Positions 5,245-6,446 of a stretch of 6,446 bases of DNA are shown here, in pieces. Positions within the stretch are counted from its first letter, which is position 1, and the number at the start of each line of letters is the position of its first letter. This DNA is from Bacteroidota bacterium (GTDB lineage Bacteria > Bacteroidota > Bacteroidia > J057), in assembly GCA_963169475.1 (NCBI GenBank), contig CAUJFT010000271.1:1-6446 (forward strand). The letters run 5' to 3'. Below the pieces are notes generated by a model. It did no database searches. It saw only the letters and a program-made list of their open reading frames with translations, and was not told the DNA's origin. The translations under genes and the position numbers were made by a program.

Positions 5245-6446
5245 ATGATTACTGCAATTTCGCCCTTAGATGGCAGATATTCTCAAAAAGTCGCTCCTTT
5301 GCAGGCTTATTTTTCCGAATTTGCACTGATTAAGTACAGAATATGGGTAGAGGTAGAGTATCTTATTGCCTTAAATACACAGATACACCTCTACAATTTC
5401 CCTCCACTTACAGACACGGAACTATGTTTTCTTAAGGATTTGTATCTAAACTTTTCGGAAGAAGATGCCCAAAGCGTAAAGGAAATTGAAAAAATAACGA
5501 ACCATGATGTAAAGGCGGTGGAGTATTTTATGAAGGAAAAAATAGAAGCCTCCGGATTAAAGAGTTTGATAAGTGCTAAAGAAATGATTCATTTTGGGCT
5601 AACCTCCCAAGACGTAAACAATACCGCAACCCCCGCAATGTTGAGAGACGCATTGGGAAACTGCTACCTGCCCGAATTACAGAAAGTGATTGATATTCTA
5701 AACGAATATTCAGAAATATGGAAAAATATCCCTATGCTTGCTTATACTCATGGTCAGCCCGCTTCTCCTACTACTCTCGGCAAGGAGATTAGAGTATTTG
5801 CTGTTCGGTTAGAAAAACAAGCAAACGAATTATCAAAGACCCCCTTCCCTGCTAAATTTGGAGGAGCTACGGGGAATATGAATGCGCACTATGCTGCTTA
5901 TCCCGATAAGGATTGGAATCAATTTGCCTACAAATTTGTTGAAAACACATTGGGGCTTAACCGCTCTTATCCTACTACTCAAATAGAACATTATGACGGG
6001 CTTGCAAGCGTATTTCATTGTGTTCAACGAATCAATTCCATACTTACAGATTTGGCACAAGATATGTGGCTTTATATCAGCAAAGAATACTTTCGCCAAA
6101 AAACAAAAGCAGGGGAAATCGGGTCTTCGGCTATGCCTCATAAAGTAAACCCTATTGATTTTGAGAATGCCGAAGGAAATTGTGGAATGTCCACCGCAAT
6201 CCTTGAATTTCTAAGCCGGAAGCTACCTGTTTCCCGTTTGCAACGCGACCTTACGGACTCTACCGTTTCTCGAAATATAGGCTCCGGAATCAGCTATGCC
6301 TACTTGGCTATTTTATCTATACAAAATGGCTTACACAAGCTACTTTTGAATCCTAGTAAATTAGCAGAAGACCTCAACGCCAATTGGTCTGTACTTGCAG
6401 AACCGATACAGACTATCCTCCGGCGGGAGAACTACCCTAATCCCTA
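5245..6446 (+). CDS. purB: Adenylosuccinate lyase, C-terminus cut by the window edge
   Basis: This cytoplasmic enzyme acts twice in purine synthesis, splitting SAICAR to AICAR plus fumarate and adenylosuccinate to AMP plus fumarate. Four hundred codons are present and open to the last base; close relatives have about 450, so roughly 50 residues are missing. It follows the E. coli-type PurB throughout: AISPLDGRY at the start, SEEDAQSVKEIEKITNHDVK with the substrate-binding NHD, FGLTSQDVNN and THGQPASPTTLGKE with the catalytic H169. Then come NAHYAAYPDKDW, YTTQIE-like PTTQIEHYD and the fumarase/lyase signature GSSAMPHKVNPIDFEN (293-308) with the catalytic serine in the mobile loop, then LPVSRLQRDLTDSTVSRNIG and NWSVLAEPIQTILRR. 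ATG 5245 matches the family start and follows the promoter. As a homotetramer it completes active sites from several subunits. G+C and CCGG content return to the level of the left-hand genes. Confidence 0.98.
   Translation, partial: MITAISPLDGRYSQKVAPLQAYFSEFALIKYRIWVEVEYLIALNTQIHLYNFPPLTDTELCFLKDLYLNFSEEDAQSVKEIEKITNHDVKAVEYFMKEKIEASGLKSLISAKEMIHFGLTSQDVNNTATPAMLRDALGNCYLPELQKVIDILNEYSEIWKNIPMLAYTHGQPASPTTLGKEIRVFAVRLEKQANELSKTPFPAKFGGATGNMNAHYAAYPDKDWNQFAYKFVENTLGLNRSYPTTQIEHYDGLASVFHCVQRINSILTDLAQDMWLYISKEYFRQKTKAGEIGSSAMPHKVNPIDFENAEGNCGMSTAILEFLSRKLPVSRLQRDLTDSTVSRNIGSGISYAYLAILSIQNGLHKLLLNPSKLAEDLNANWSVLAEPIQTILRRENYPNP

Noticed and set aside
5833..6141. Minus-strand open frame of 102 codons inside purB
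   Set aside because: It is fully antisense to a strongly conserved part of PurB, including the THGQPA-to-signature region, and resembles nothing.
1..6446. CRISPR arrays, tRNA or rRNA genes, transposase or toxin-antitoxin genes, terminal repeats of mobile elements
   Set aside because: I looked for repeated units, cloverleaf-like segments and typical motifs across the window and saw none.

Overview
The window looks like chromosome of a member of the phylum Bacteroidota. The evidence is the AT-rich, A-rich gene leaders with little Shine-Dalgarno signal, promoter elements of the TTTG/TAnnTTTG type (best example before purB), and proteins whose recognisable relatives are typical of that phylum. 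This placement is inferred from family resemblance only. No RNA gene, CRISPR array, transposase or origin was seen.

Layout, left to right. (1) Bases 2-646 hold the C-terminal part, including the catalytic cysteine, of an NAD(P)-dependent aldehyde dehydrogenase close to the ALDH8 / 2-aminomuconic-semialdehyde group; its N-terminus lies outside the window. (2) Bases 647-1157 are a gap without an intact gene. On the minus strand it carries a 75-codon open stretch (752-979) that reads like the C-terminus of a Bacteroidota magnesium-chelatase-I-like AAA+ ATPase, apparently a decayed remnant. The gap also has a run of nine C. (3) Bases 1158-3456 hold a two-gene operon: a secreted lipoprotein of unknown function, then, 4 bases after its stop and with a TTG start, a polyprenyl-phosphate sugar-phosphate transferase that would begin assembly of a lipid-linked surface polysaccharide. 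(4) Bases 3592-4970 hold a visibly AT-richer pair: an exported esterase with an alpha/beta-hydrolase fold and a small membrane protein resembling the CrtO acyltransferase of staphyloxanthin synthesis. The drop in CCGG sites and in G+C suggests this pair arrived separately from its neighbours. (5) Bases 4971-5244 are non-coding, with an imperfect hairpin, a 10-base direct repeat and a good promoter. (6) From 5245 to the window end is purB (adenylosuccinate lyase), 400 codons present and the C-terminus missing.

The genes do not form one pathway. The lipoprotein and sugar transferase probably work together at the cell envelope. The esterase and the CrtO-like protein are both envelope proteins that could act on acyl esters, but nothing in the sequence ties them together beyond adjacency. 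ALDH and PurB are ordinary metabolic genes. I see no convincing new defence or mobile system here. The least described items are the lipoprotein/sugar-transferase pairing, the AT-rich esterase/acyltransferase-like pair and the minus-strand gene remnant.
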